From CALEAR01 sp035301485 (lineage in GTDB: Bacteria > Pseudomonadota > Gammaproteobacteria > Pseudomonadales > Alcanivoracaceae): 64,000 nt of DNA. This document shows, piece after piece, positions 42,510 through 50,608 of the stretch. Every line of letters starts with the position of its first letter. The first letter of the stretch is position 1. The stretch is taken from positions 98,062 through 162,061 of the forward strand of contig DATGUF010000011.1 in NCBI GenBank assembly GCA_035301485.1, given 5' to 3'. Below the pieces are notes generated by a model. That model did not search any database. It saw nothing but the letters and a program-made list of their open reading frames with translations, and was not told the DNA's origin. A program made the position numbers and the translations under genes.

Positions 42510-42536
42510 CGCCACTCATCTTAGTGATGAGTGGCG
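42510..42536. terminator. Hairpin after the SQR/DUF1641 operon
   Basis: Perfect 11-bp stem CGCCACTCATC-TTAGT-GATGAGTGGCG between convergent genes, without a good T-run on either side. Confidence 0.7.
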
Positions 42537-42551
42537 TAAGCCATTGTTAGT

Positions 42552-43319
42552 TTAAAGTGTAGTAATCCAATCATGTAAGTCTTTGGCAACGGTTTGCCAA
42601 CCTTCCTCTAGCACAGGGCTACTGTGCGCCATGTCTTTATAAATTGTCGCAGTAACTCCATAAGCCGCAGCAGTTTGTTGCACCGTTTTAGGTGGAAACA
42701 GTAAATCTTGCTCTGCGCCCACTATCCATTTAGGCAGCGCTGGATCAACGCGCGCTGGGTTTGGCAAGTTAAGTAGCATCATATCCAAAAACGCCCTAAA
42801 CGATTCGTTTTGAATCCACTGGTAATACTTGTTGAGGTCGGGCTCCTTGATGCTTGGAGTGTAGAGAAGCTCTTTAGCAAGTTGTGTGGAGTCTAAAAGC
42901 CGGTACATGTTCATAGTGAGGGTAGCTTGCAAGAGTTTAAGCGGGTGTTTGGTTAGTAAGGTAAACACCACACCCAATACTCCCTTGGGTGGCACCGAAG
43001 CTATTAAGCCAGCACCCACCAAGTTGGCAGGGCGGTGCTCCATAATTTTTTGTGTTACGTGGCCACCCATAGAATGGCCCACCACTACTACGGGGCCCTT
43101 TGGCTGTGCCACCACCTTGGCTACATGGTCCGTGTAATCGTTGATGGAATACCAAGGGATACGTTTCGTGCCAGCCGTAGTGTGGTGCCCGGGCAAATCT
43201 GGGCACACTACGTTATAGCCCTGTTCGCGCAACCACGGGGCAAAATACTCTTCCCAATATATAGCGTTATGCCAAGCACCGTGTACAAGAATAATGGTTG
43301 GCTTTGAGTGAGATTGCAT
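42552..43319 (-). CDS. Alpha/beta hydrolase
   Basis: 255 residues. It starts IILVHGAWHNAIYWEEY (oxyanion region HGAW), with nucleophile motif VVVGHSMGGHV, acid in VGAEQDLLFPP and His in YKDMAHSSPVL, a complete Ser-Asp-His set. It resembles salicylate-esterase/hydroxynitrile-lyase-like small esterases. The substrate is unknown. Leftward, followed upstream by the mtfA gene in the same direction 37 bases away; a shared transcript is possible. Confidence 0.88.
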   Translation of the reverse strand: MQSHSKPTIILVHGAWHNAIYWEEYFAPWLREQGYNVVCPDLPGHHTTAGTKRIPWYSINDYTDHVAKVVAQPKGPVVVVGHSMGGHVTQKIMEHRPANLVGAGLIASVPPKGVLGVVFTLLTKHPLKLLQATLTMNMYRLLDSTQLAKELLYTPSIKEPDLNKYYQWIQNESFRAFLDMMLLNLPNPARVDPALPKWIVGAEQDLLFPPKTVQQTAAAYGVTATIYKDMAHSSPVLEEGWQTVAKDLHDWITTL

Positions 43320-43356
43320 TATTGCTCTCCAATTGCTGCGGGAAAATAGAGTTTAT

Positions 43357-44145
43357 TTATAGGCTAGCTGTTGCGATTGGCACCGGTTGTTGCCGGTAAA
43401 ATTGACAGAGTAAACGATACACCTCTGGTAGCTGTTCACGCATGGCATGCGGGGTTTCAAAAAAAGCCTCACTGCTCACCGCAAAAAATTCAGCAGGGCT
43501 AGTGAGCGCATAAGAGCTTAATGGGAGTGCCCGTTGGTGTGCAAAATCTTTGTGTAAGCGCTGCCAAGTGTCAGTGAAAATGGCATGCCATTCGCCAGCA
43601 CGCATGTCGGGATGCATAGGCGGTGCGCCGTTAGCACCATCACGCAGCATGTCTAGCTTATGTGCCACTTCGTGAATAACCACATTGCTCGCCTTGCTGT
43701 GGGCGGTATGTTTGCTAGCCTCATGTACCGATTCCCAAGATAAAATGATGGGTCCTTTATGCCAGGCTTCGCCACTTAAAGCTGGGCCTTTGGCATGCAC
43801 CACACCATCACTAGTACGATGAGGCCGGTTTGGCACAAACCCTGTTTCATACACGATGATAGTTTGCCAACGCCGATACCAACGTAAACCTAGATGTAAC
43901 ACTGGCACGCAAGCCATGGTAGCTATGGTAAGGCACATGTGGTCGGTAATGGGAAAACCACCGCCCGATACAAATTTTTTCTGGGCGAGAAAACGCATAC
44001 TCATATGGCGCAAAGCTTCACGCTCTTCACCTTGGTAACGCTGCATCACAGGCCAGTTAGCAATGGCGGCTTCCCATTCAGCTGCGGTAAAAGCCATGGC
44101 ACGAATGCGCCTGTTTTCGAGCCAGTGTCTAAAGTGTTTAAACAT
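43357..44145 (-). CDS. mtfA: MtfA-like zinc metallopeptidase
   Basis: 262 residues. The zinc motif HEVAHKLD (HExxH) and the downstream Glu in SPAEFFAVSSEAFFE are those of MtfA (DgsA anti-repressor, peptidase family M90). In E. coli MtfA binds Mlc and affects glucose uptake; whether a partner exists here is unknown. The N-terminal RAMAFTAAEWEAA and the YETGFVP region are typical. Length is normal. Confidence 0.92.
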   Translation of the reverse strand: MFKHFRHWLENRRIRAMAFTAAEWEAAIANWPVMQRYQGEEREALRHMSMRFLAQKKFVSGGGFPITDHMCLTIATMACVPVLHLGLRWYRRWQTIIVYETGFVPNRPHRTSDGVVHAKGPALSGEAWHKGPIILSWESVHEASKHTAHSKASNVVIHEVAHKLDMLRDGANGAPPMHPDMRAGEWHAIFTDTWQRLHKDFAHQRALPLSSYALTSPAEFFAVSSEAFFETPHAMREQLPEVYRLLCQFYRQQPVPIATASL

Positions 44146-44274
44146 GCGGGAGGTTTCTCTAAAAGCCTGTATTCAGCGGTGTGTTGGGCTTAAGAGTATA
44201 GCCGATACAGCGGGCGTGCGGAGTAATAATGAGCAGCGGGGTTACGCTTGGCATAACCCCGCTGTTAGGAAGCG

Positions 44275-45213
44275 TTATAAAGGAGAGTCTTTCTTTTCTT
44301 GCTCGTCACGCTGCCACTCAGGTGGGGCCCAGAGGTGTTTCAAGCGTTGATGAATAGGGCCTGGCTTAGCCATATCGCGGAACAGATCAAGATACTCGTG
44401 GCACCACAACAAGAAGATGTTTTTGCTGTCTACGGGCTTGGTGATGCCGTAGGTGGGCTCTTCGTCTTCAGCTTGAAAGGTGCCAAAAAGACGATCAAAA
44501 ATAATGAATACGCCGCCATAGTTGGTGTCTATATAGTGCTTGTTTGTAGCATGATGCACACGATGGTGGCTCGGCGTGTTGAATAACCATTCAATGGCAG
44601 GGTGAAGCTTATCTACCAAGGTGGTGTGGATAAAGAACTGGTAAACCAACGATAAAGCGTAAGCAACACCAATCCACACAGGGTTAAAGCCAAGAAATGC
44701 CAAGGGTAGATAAAAAGCCCAGTTTAAATTGAAAATGTTAGTGGCGTTTTGGCGCATGGCGGTGGAAAAGTTCATGCGTTCGGAAGAGTGGTGGGTAACA
44801 TGGGCCGCCCAAAACCAACGTACGCGATGGCTAGCGCGATGCATCCAGTAAAAGCAAAAATCAGTGAGCACCCAGAGCAATACAGCAGTGAAAAAATTAA
44901 AGGGAATATCCCAAATACGGAAGTGCCAAACTAAGGCATAAACTGGGAAGGAGACCAAGCCAGCAAACACCAACTCAGTGGTTTGATAACCCGCGCCAAG
45001 CATGAAGTTTCGGACAGACTCCCCTTCATTTACTAATTTATCGTTGCCCCGAATTTTTAAGTATTCCCATAAAAAAACACCAATAAAAAAAGGGGTGGCC
45101 AACATAAAAATAATTTGGCGTTCATCCATGGCCATCCACTCTGGCGCTGCGTGGTAAAGCACCAGTAGGCCACTGTCTTCAAGCACAGACATAATCATCG
45201 TGAAGATATTCAT
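44275..45213 (-). CDS. Sterol desaturase/fatty acid hydroxylase-family di-iron membrane enzyme
   Basis: 312 residues with AGGAGG before the ATG. Four or more membrane helices carry His-rich boxes HRASH, HVTHHSS and HHRVHHAT, plus further His, matching the sterol desaturase superfamily. Such enzymes hydroxylate or desaturate lipid-like substrates using a di-iron centre. It is divergent from a third AraC-type regulator, 83 bases apart, which likely controls it. Substrate unknown. Confidence 0.92.
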   Translation of the reverse strand: MNIFTMIMSVLEDSGLLVLYHAAPEWMAMDERQIIFMLATPFFIGVFLWEYLKIRGNDKLVNEGESVRNFMLGAGYQTTELVFAGLVSFPVYALVWHFRIWDIPFNFFTAVLLWVLTDFCFYWMHRASHRVRWFWAAHVTHHSSERMNFSTAMRQNATNIFNLNWAFYLPLAFLGFNPVWIGVAYALSLVYQFFIHTTLVDKLHPAIEWLFNTPSHHRVHHATNKHYIDTNYGGVFIIFDRLFGTFQAEDEEPTYGITKPVDSKNIFLLWCHEYLDLFRDMAKPGPIHQRLKHLWAPPEWQRDEQEKKDSPL

Positions 45214-45267
45214 TTATTGCCTCCTTTGTTTTTTCTTCTATTATGTGGGAAAGCTTTTAATATAATT

Positions 45268-45282
45268 GACAAAACACGACAA
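45268..45282. promoter_or_regulatory. GACAA direct repeat with 10-bp period
   Basis: GACAA at 45268-45272 and 45278-45282 (one helical turn apart) in the 83-base region between the desaturase-like gene and the AraC gene. TATAAT at 45261-45266 overlaps. Possible operator; weak evidence. Confidence 0.3.
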
Positions 45283-45296
45283 GGTTTAAACAAAAC

Positions 45297-46301
45297 ATGC
45301 CAAGTGTTGCTGCAAATAAAATGACGTTTAGTGGGGCTTGGGCACAGCTGTTGAGCGATTGGCTCGATCAAGAATTGCTGGTGGCGCCCAGTTTGCGTAA
45401 CCAACTCGATGTATTACGGCCAACAGATCGCCTTGATGCAGAGCGTTGGAAAGCGATGCTAAGAGAAGCTGCCGCATTAAAACCTGAATTATTAGCCCCC
45501 GGCGTTGCCATTGGTAGGTTAGTACAGCCTCGCCATGTGGGCATGTTGGGCTATTTGGTATTAAGTTGCCGTACGATCGGCGAGGCGCTGATGGCGTACC
45601 ATCGTTATGAGGGATTGTTTTACAGTAGCCAAGTGGCTCGTGTGTCTGGCAAGGGAGAGCTAATGCGCATTTCTTGGCCTCAGGATACGTCCATGGGGCA
45701 GTTGGCTGATACTGTATCAATCACAGCCATGATCGCTTTCTTGCGCCGCTTAACAGAGGATGACATAGCACCAGCACATTTGGGGTTTGTTTTTCCCGAA
45801 CCAGATATTGCCGAACGAGATGCGCTGCAAACTTATTTTGGTTGCCCTGTTAGCTTTGCCACAGAGGAAACTTTTGTCGACATGCCTGTGAGTTTTATGC
45901 AGCTTCCTCTGTTGCATAACGATAGTGGGCTGCGCGCCTTACTCAACCGGCAAGCAGAAGCACTGTTGCAAGCTTCGCCCGACCTTGATCCTTTTGAACG
46001 AAGCTTGCAAAAAGTAATGGCGCGGTTATTACCTGAAAAGCGTTGTAGTTTAAAAGTGGTGGCCAATGAAATGCACGTTTCCGTGCGCACATTGCAACGC
46101 CGTTTATCTGTACGAAATATCAGTTGGCAGGCATTGTTAAACGATACACGCCTTGCTCTAGCAGAAGAGTATTTGGCGGATCCCACACTGAGCTTAGTGG
46201 ATATAGCGTTGTTACTTGGTTTTTCAGAACAAAGCGCATTTAGCCGTGCTTACCAGCAATGGGCTGGGGTATCACCGGGTAAAGTTCGCCAAGAACACTA
46301 A
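45297..46301 (+). CDS. AraC-family regulator
   Basis: 334 residues, same architecture as the other two AraC regulators in the window (effector domain then double HTH: NEMHVSVRTLQRRLSV and LGFSEQSAFSRAYQQWAGVSPGKVR). The PF12625-like N-terminal segment VGMLGYLVLSCRTIGEALMAYHRYE is clear. Divergent from the sterol desaturase-like gene. Confidence 0.92.
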   Translation: MPSVAANKMTFSGAWAQLLSDWLDQELLVAPSLRNQLDVLRPTDRLDAERWKAMLREAAALKPELLAPGVAIGRLVQPRHVGMLGYLVLSCRTIGEALMAYHRYEGLFYSSQVARVSGKGELMRISWPQDTSMGQLADTVSITAMIAFLRRLTEDDIAPAHLGFVFPEPDIAERDALQTYFGCPVSFATEETFVDMPVSFMQLPLLHNDSGLRALLNRQAEALLQASPDLDPFERSLQKVMARLLPEKRCSLKVVANEMHVSVRTLQRRLSVRNISWQALLNDTRLALAEEYLADPTLSLVDIALLLGFSEQSAFSRAYQQWAGVSPGKVRQEH

Positions 46302-46446
46302 CCATAGGTACTTGAAAAAGTAAGCACTGAATAGCTACGACATGGCGAAATAAATTAGTGGGCTATGGCGCGCAAAGCATCAGTTGGTTACCTTCGATTT
46401 ATTCCTCGAATAAAAGCGGCTTGTTAGTGTGCTAGGGCAAGAAACG

Positions 46447-47157
46447 TTAAAACCAAGCTCTGAACCCCACGGCTACATAAGTATGTTGTTTCTTTTCGCC
46501 TTGTGCCTGGGCATATGCAGCAGTATTGCGAAAGCTTCGTTCCCAATTAACACCGATGTAAGGGGCAAATTCACGTACTATTTCGTAGCGCAAACGTACT
46601 CCAGCGCCCATGCTAGAGAGGCCGGCACCTATACCTACCTCAGGGTCATTGCGCCCATAAAGAGTAGTTTGTACGGCTGGCGTAAGGATCAGTTTTTGTG
46701 TGATCAGCATATCGTGCTCAGCGCTAAGGTGTAGGGCGGTACGTTCTTGCTCGCCTATTAATAGCGCTGCATCAATGTCGAAGTGGTAGGGCGCCAGGCC
46801 TTGAAAACCTAATACTGCCCACTGCCGTGAAGGTGAAGGTTCAATATCTACTTTTGCCCCCAATTGCACATCCCAGTAGGCGCTGACAGCGCGGCTGTAA
46901 AGAGCTTGCACTGCTAAGGTTTGCTGGTCGCTGTTGAAATATTCCCCTTTCGCTTTAAGCCACAATTTATTGATGTCTTTCCCTATCCAAGCTTGTGCAT
47001 CAAAGCTACTAGGTTTATTAGAGCCCACGCCGGTTTGCACTTCATTAAGCATTAATTTACTTAGCAAAGGGTCATCGTTAGCGGCGTGCGCAGTGCCGCC
47101 CACAAGCAGTGAAACAAGGAGGGAGGTACTGAATGTTAGAAATTGAATAGGTGTCAT
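46447..47157 (-). CDS. copB: Copper resistance outer-membrane protein CopB
   Basis: 236 residues from the ATG at 47157, AAGG just upstream; a TTG six codons earlier overlaps copA and is less likely. The signal peptide ends at AHA. The mature protein has the CopB/PcoB pattern WIGKDINKLWLKAKGE, a beta-barrel with alternating strands and a C-terminal aromatic (RAWF) typical of outer-membrane insertion. The Met/His-rich N-terminal part found in some CopB is absent. It is the last gene of the leftward cop operon. Confidence 0.93.
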   Translation of the reverse strand: MTPIQFLTFSTSLLVSLLVGGTAHAANDDPLLSKLMLNEVQTGVGSNKPSSFDAQAWIGKDINKLWLKAKGEYFNSDQQTLAVQALYSRAVSAYWDVQLGAKVDIEPSPSRQWAVLGFQGLAPYHFDIDAALLIGEQERTALHLSAEHDMLITQKLILTPAVQTTLYGRNDPEVGIGAGLSSMGAGVRLRYEIVREFAPYIGVNWERSFRNTAAYAQAQGEKKQHTYVAVGFRAWF

Positions 47158-47164
47158 GATGGCC

Positions 47165-48982
47165 TTACTCCACAATCACTTTAATAAACATTCCTGGCAT
47201 GTGGTAAAGCAAATGGCAGTGGTAAGCCCATTGCCCTTTGGCGTCGGCGGTAACTAAATAACTGATCTTGGCACCAGGCTGCACTATTACCGTGTGTTTA
47301 CGTGGAATAAAATCTGGGTCGCCAGTTTCTAGCTCGCTCCACATACCATGCAAGTGCATGGGGTGAGTCATCATAGTGTCGTTGACTAAGGTTATGCGTA
47401 CGCGTTCGCCATATTTAAGCCTAAGCGGCTCAGCGTCGGTAAAGGTAACGCCATTAATAGACCAGATGTATCGGTGCATGCTACCGGTTAAGTGCAGTTG
47501 AATTTCACGGCTAGGTTGGCGCTTGTCGCGGGTGGGGTGTAAAGCCTTGAGGTCGCCATAAGTAAGCACCGTTCGTTGATGGCGCGTTAAGTGTTCTCTG
47601 AGACCAATGCCTGGGTCATGTAAGCCGTTTTGTGGTGTTTCTGCTCGCATGTCCACCTGTGGGCCAAATTCTGTGTGTGCATGGTGAATGTCGGCAGTGC
47701 TGCCATAGCCCGCTAGGCCGAGTGCAGCGCCACTACTGTGGGTTGGATGATGCTCTGGCATGGCGTTGTGGTGTAGTGCTTCATCATGTTCAGTGCTGTT
47801 ATGGTGCGCGCCGTGCTCCATGTGATCATGCGCCATGCCCATATCCGCATGCCCGAGAATAGGGGCTTCATCCATACTGGGAACGGTTACGGGTAAATGT
47901 GCTGCGGTGGTGAGTGCGCCGTATACAAATCCAGTGCGGTCAATGTTTTGGGCAAATAAACAGTAAGCATCCTCAATTTCAGGCGTCACGATAATATCGT
48001 AACTCTCTGCTGTGGCAATGCGAAGTTCGTCCACGGTTAACGGCTGAATGTTTTGCCCATCAGAGGCCACAACAGTCATTTTTAAACCAGGGATGCGAAA
48101 ATCGAAGATGGTCATGGCAGCGGCGTTTATTAAGCGTAACCGTACTTTTTCTCCCGCTTTGAATAAGCCTTTCCAGCACTCCTCAGGCGTGTGGCCGTTC
48201 ATTAAATAGGTATAAGCCGTACCTGTAACGTCGGAGATGTCGCGATCAGACATGCGCATATTGTTCCACATCGCGCGTTCGCGCCATGTTTTGATGAAAC
48301 CATTTTGGGCGACGTCGGCAAAGAAATCGCCTATTGTTCTTTCATTGTATTGGTAATAAGTGGAATGTTTCTTGAGGTTGGCATAGATCTTTTCAGGCGG
48401 TGTGTCAGACCAATCTGAGAGCATTACCACAAACTCACGATCATATTGCACCGGATCCGGTTCTGCGGGGTCAATAATAATAGGACCATAAACCCCCGTT
48501 TGCTCTTGAAAACCAGAGTGGCTGTGGTACCAGTAAGTACCACTTTGCTGTACCGTAAATTGATATTCAAAGGTTTCGCCTGGCTTGATGCCGTCGAAAC
48601 TAAGGCCTGGTACACCATCCATTTCGGTGGGCAAAATAATGCCGTGCCAGTGGATAGAGCTGAGGGTGTTGAGGTTGTTTTTAACGCGTAAGGTGACGGT
48701 TTCGCCTTCTTTCCAACGCAGTACAGGGGCAGGCAGCTGTTGGTTAACGACGGTTGCCAAAGCTTTTTTACCGGTGTAGTTCACTTCTTTGTAATCAATG
48801 CTGAGATCGAATACCTTGCCGGATAGTTGTTGTAACGGCTTGCTGATGGCGGCGGCTAAAGCAGTTTTAGGAAATGGTAAAGCTGCTAATGCCATGGCTG
48901 CAGAGGCGCCAAGTACAAAACGACGTCGGCTTTGATCAGGCAGCGTGTGATCAGCTTGCTGATGTACAGAAAAGCGTTTCAT
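47165..48982 (-). CDS. copA: Multicopper oxidase CopA
   Basis: 605 residues, periplasmic. A Tat signal SRRRFVLGAS precedes the mature part. The copper ligands are in IHWHGI, YWYHSHSG, THPMHLHGMW and WAYHCHLLYHMPGM (T1/T2/T3 sites). A Met/His-rich insert (about residues 375-425, with GMAHDHMEHGAHH and further His) probably binds extra copper. It oxidises Cu(I). The start overlaps the DUF411 gene by four bases, and copB follows directly. Confidence 0.97.
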   Translation of the reverse strand: MKRFSVHQQADHTLPDQSRRRFVLGASAAMALAALPFPKTALAAAISKPLQQLSGKVFDLSIDYKEVNYTGKKALATVVNQQLPAPVLRWKEGETVTLRVKNNLNTLSSIHWHGIILPTEMDGVPGLSFDGIKPGETFEYQFTVQQSGTYWYHSHSGFQEQTGVYGPIIIDPAEPDPVQYDREFVVMLSDWSDTPPEKIYANLKKHSTYYQYNERTIGDFFADVAQNGFIKTWRERAMWNNMRMSDRDISDVTGTAYTYLMNGHTPEECWKGLFKAGEKVRLRLINAAAMTIFDFRIPGLKMTVVASDGQNIQPLTVDELRIATAESYDIIVTPEIEDAYCLFAQNIDRTGFVYGALTTAAHLPVTVPSMDEAPILGHADMGMAHDHMEHGAHHNSTEHDEALHHNAMPEHHPTHSSGAALGLAGYGSTADIHHAHTEFGPQVDMRAETPQNGLHDPGIGLREHLTRHQRTVLTYGDLKALHPTRDKRQPSREIQLHLTGSMHRYIWSINGVTFTDAEPLRLKYGERVRITLVNDTMMTHPMHLHGMWSELETGDPDFIPRKHTVIVQPGAKISYLVTADAKGQWAYHCHLLYHMPGMFIKVIVE

Positions 48983-49497
48983 CGAAGTGATTCCTCGAGG
49001 CTTGTAATGTTTGCGTACACTTCGGTGCTGCCATCTTCCATAAGCAGAAGTACTTGGTAAGGATCAAACTGGTTTTGATATTCCATGCCTGGGCTTCCCA
49101 TGGGCATAGCCGGAACCGAAAGGCCTATCGCTCCTTGGGGTGGATTATCCAAAAACTGATGTACAAACCGCGCAGGTACATGGCCTTCAAACACATAGCC
49201 GTCGTTTGAAATGGCGGTGTGGCACGATTGATGTTGGCCAGCAATGCCCTTTGATAATTTAAACTGATAAAGGCGGCTAATGTTGTGCCCCTGAGTGTCA
49301 AAGCCGTGCTCGTTGGCATGTTCAATCCATGCATTGCAGCAGCCGCAGTTGGCATCTTTATACACATCTAAAGCTATGGAAGGCTGAGAAGGTGTTGCAG
49401 TATCGGCCATGGCTATAGGTGTGAAGAGGCTCGCCGCAAAGAACGAAAGCAAAAGTTGGGGGCTAGTTAATTTAAAATAACGCAAGAATAACAACAT
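48979..49497 (-). CDS. DUF411 metal-binding protein (copper-operon partner)
   Basis: 172 residues. A signal peptide (cleaved near AMA) is followed by a thioredoxin-like DUF411 domain with DANCGCCNAW, a candidate copper-binding Cys cluster, and a later GQHQSCHTA. The PAMPMGSPGME stretch adds Met ligands. DUF411 proteins occur in copper operons and probably bind periplasmic copper. Overlaps copA in an ATGA. Confidence 0.88.
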   Translation of the reverse strand: MLLFLRYFKLTSPQLLLSFFAASLFTPIAMADTATPSQPSIALDVYKDANCGCCNAWIEHANEHGFDTQGHNISRLYQFKLSKGIAGQHQSCHTAISNDGYVFEGHVPARFVHQFLDNPPQGAIGLSVPAMPMGSPGMEYQNQFDPYQVLLLMEDGSTEVYANITSLEESLR

Positions 49498-49564
49498 AGT
49501 GATACCTAATAATCTAAAAGTTAATTTAAAATGTTTGGCGCCGTTCCCACAAAATGGACGCTGC

Positions 49565-49789
49565 TTATTGTTGGCTGTTTTCTTTTTGCGAAGGCCACTT
49601 CGAAAAAGCTAGGAAATACAATAACGCCACATTTAGCAAAGGGAGTAGGGCAAACAGTGCGAACCAGCCAGGGTGGCCAGTGCGTTGGCAAATGCGCCAC
49701 AGGGGCACTACTAAGATGATGGCAATGATTAGCATCCAGAAAAAACCGCCTGCTCCCATGGAGTGGGCTAACATAGGGTCGTGCTGCAT
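49565..49789 (-). CDS. Small inner-membrane protein of the copper region
   Basis: 74 residues from the ATG at 49789 (GAGG eight bases upstream); the longer reading to 49843 lacks a ribosome site. Two membrane helices: MLIIAIILVVPLWRICQ, and FALFALLPLLNVALLYFLAF after a TGHPGWF turn, which recalls a short DUF805/DUF5684-type module. N-terminal Met/His (MQHDPMLAHSMG) might touch copper (speculative). First leftward gene beyond DUF411, divergent from the response regulator. Confidence 0.75.
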   Translation of the reverse strand: MQHDPMLAHSMGAGGFFWMLIIAIILVVPLWRICQRTGHPGWFALFALLPLLNVALLYFLAFSKWPSQKENSQQ

Positions 49790-49844
49790 GGTGTACACCT
49801 CAATAGCATATTTGACGTGGATAAAGAGTATTAAGGCATACAAA

Positions 49845-49861
49845 ACTGAACTGAAACTGAA
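49845..49861. promoter_or_regulatory. Three ACTGAA-type repeats in the copRS/cop divergent region
   Basis: ACTGAACTGAAACTGAA, three copies spaced 5-6 bases, between the small membrane protein and the response regulator gene. A possible response-regulator site, but not a close match to known CusR/CopR boxes. Confidence 0.25.
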
Positions 49862-49942
49862 AAATAAATTATATAAAAGTGCTCAGCAGTTCGTGTTAGT
49901 TTATTTTTAACAAGCAATTGAACAAGGCTAAAGAATCAAAAC

Positions 49943-50608
49943 ATGCGATTACTATTAGTGGAGGATGATCCCTTGTTGGCAGAGGGATTAGCGAGCCAGT
50001 TAGAGAAATCAGGATTTAGTGTAGATGCTACTGCTTCGGCACAGCAAGCGTTGGTTTTAGGCCGGCAAGAGGAATACAAAGTATGTGTGCTCGACCTTGG
50101 TTTGCCGGATGGCAATGGCTTAGAGGTGCTTAAAGCGTGGCGAGCAGAAAAACGAGATTTGCCTGTGCTAATTCTAACCGCGCGTGATGATTGGCAAGAT
50201 AAAGTGAGCGGCCTGAAGGCGGGTGCGGATGATTATCTTGCTAAGCCTTTCCAAGCGGAAGAGCTAATAGCGCGATTGCATGCCATTGTGCGTAGAAGTG
50301 AGGGCAGAGTGTATTCCACCCTTCGTGTGGGACGCTTTGAGCTAGATGAAAATCGCCAATGTTTAACCGTCTCAGGCGGTGCCGAACATAGTTTAACCGG
50401 CACTGAATTTCGCTTGCTGCGCTGTTTAATGAGTCGGCCTGAGCAAATATTTTCTAAAGAGCAGTTAATGGAGCAGCTCTATAATTTGAACGACACCCCA
50501 AGCGATAATGTTATCGAAGCCTATATTCGCCGCTTGCGCAGAATGGTGGGTGCAGAAACTATCGTTACGCGGCGGGGGCAAGGGTATTTATTTCATGGCG
50601 GAGCGTAA
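49943..50608 (+). CDS. OmpR-family response regulator (likely copper/metal-responsive)
   Basis: 221 residues. The receiver domain has the acidic pair EDD (residues 7-9), phospho-acceptor Asp51 (VLDLGLPDGNG) and Lys near 101 (YLAKPF). The C-terminal winged helix ends RRLRRMVGAETIVTRRGQGY. It most resembles CopR/PcoR/QseB/PhoP-type regulators. Divergent from the cop operon and overlapping the kinase by 14 bases, so its target is probably the cop operon (inference). Confidence 0.93.
   Translation: MRLLLVEDDPLLAEGLASQLEKSGFSVDATASAQQALVLGRQEEYKVCVLDLGLPDGNGLEVLKAWRAEKRDLPVLILTARDDWQDKVSGLKAGADDYLAKPFQAEELIARLHAIVRRSEGRVYSTLRVGRFELDENRQCLTVSGGAEHSLTGTEFRLLRCLMSRPEQIFSKEQLMEQLYNLNDTPSDNVIEAYIRRLRRMVGAETIVTRRGQGYLFHGGA

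Noticed and set aside
45261..45266. TATAAT as a confident promoter of the third AraC gene
   Set aside because: The -10 is perfect but no acceptable -35 lies 16-18 bases upstream.
46429..46734. Rightward ORF with signal-peptide-like start
   Set aside because: It is antisense to the copB coding frame, which is clearly real.
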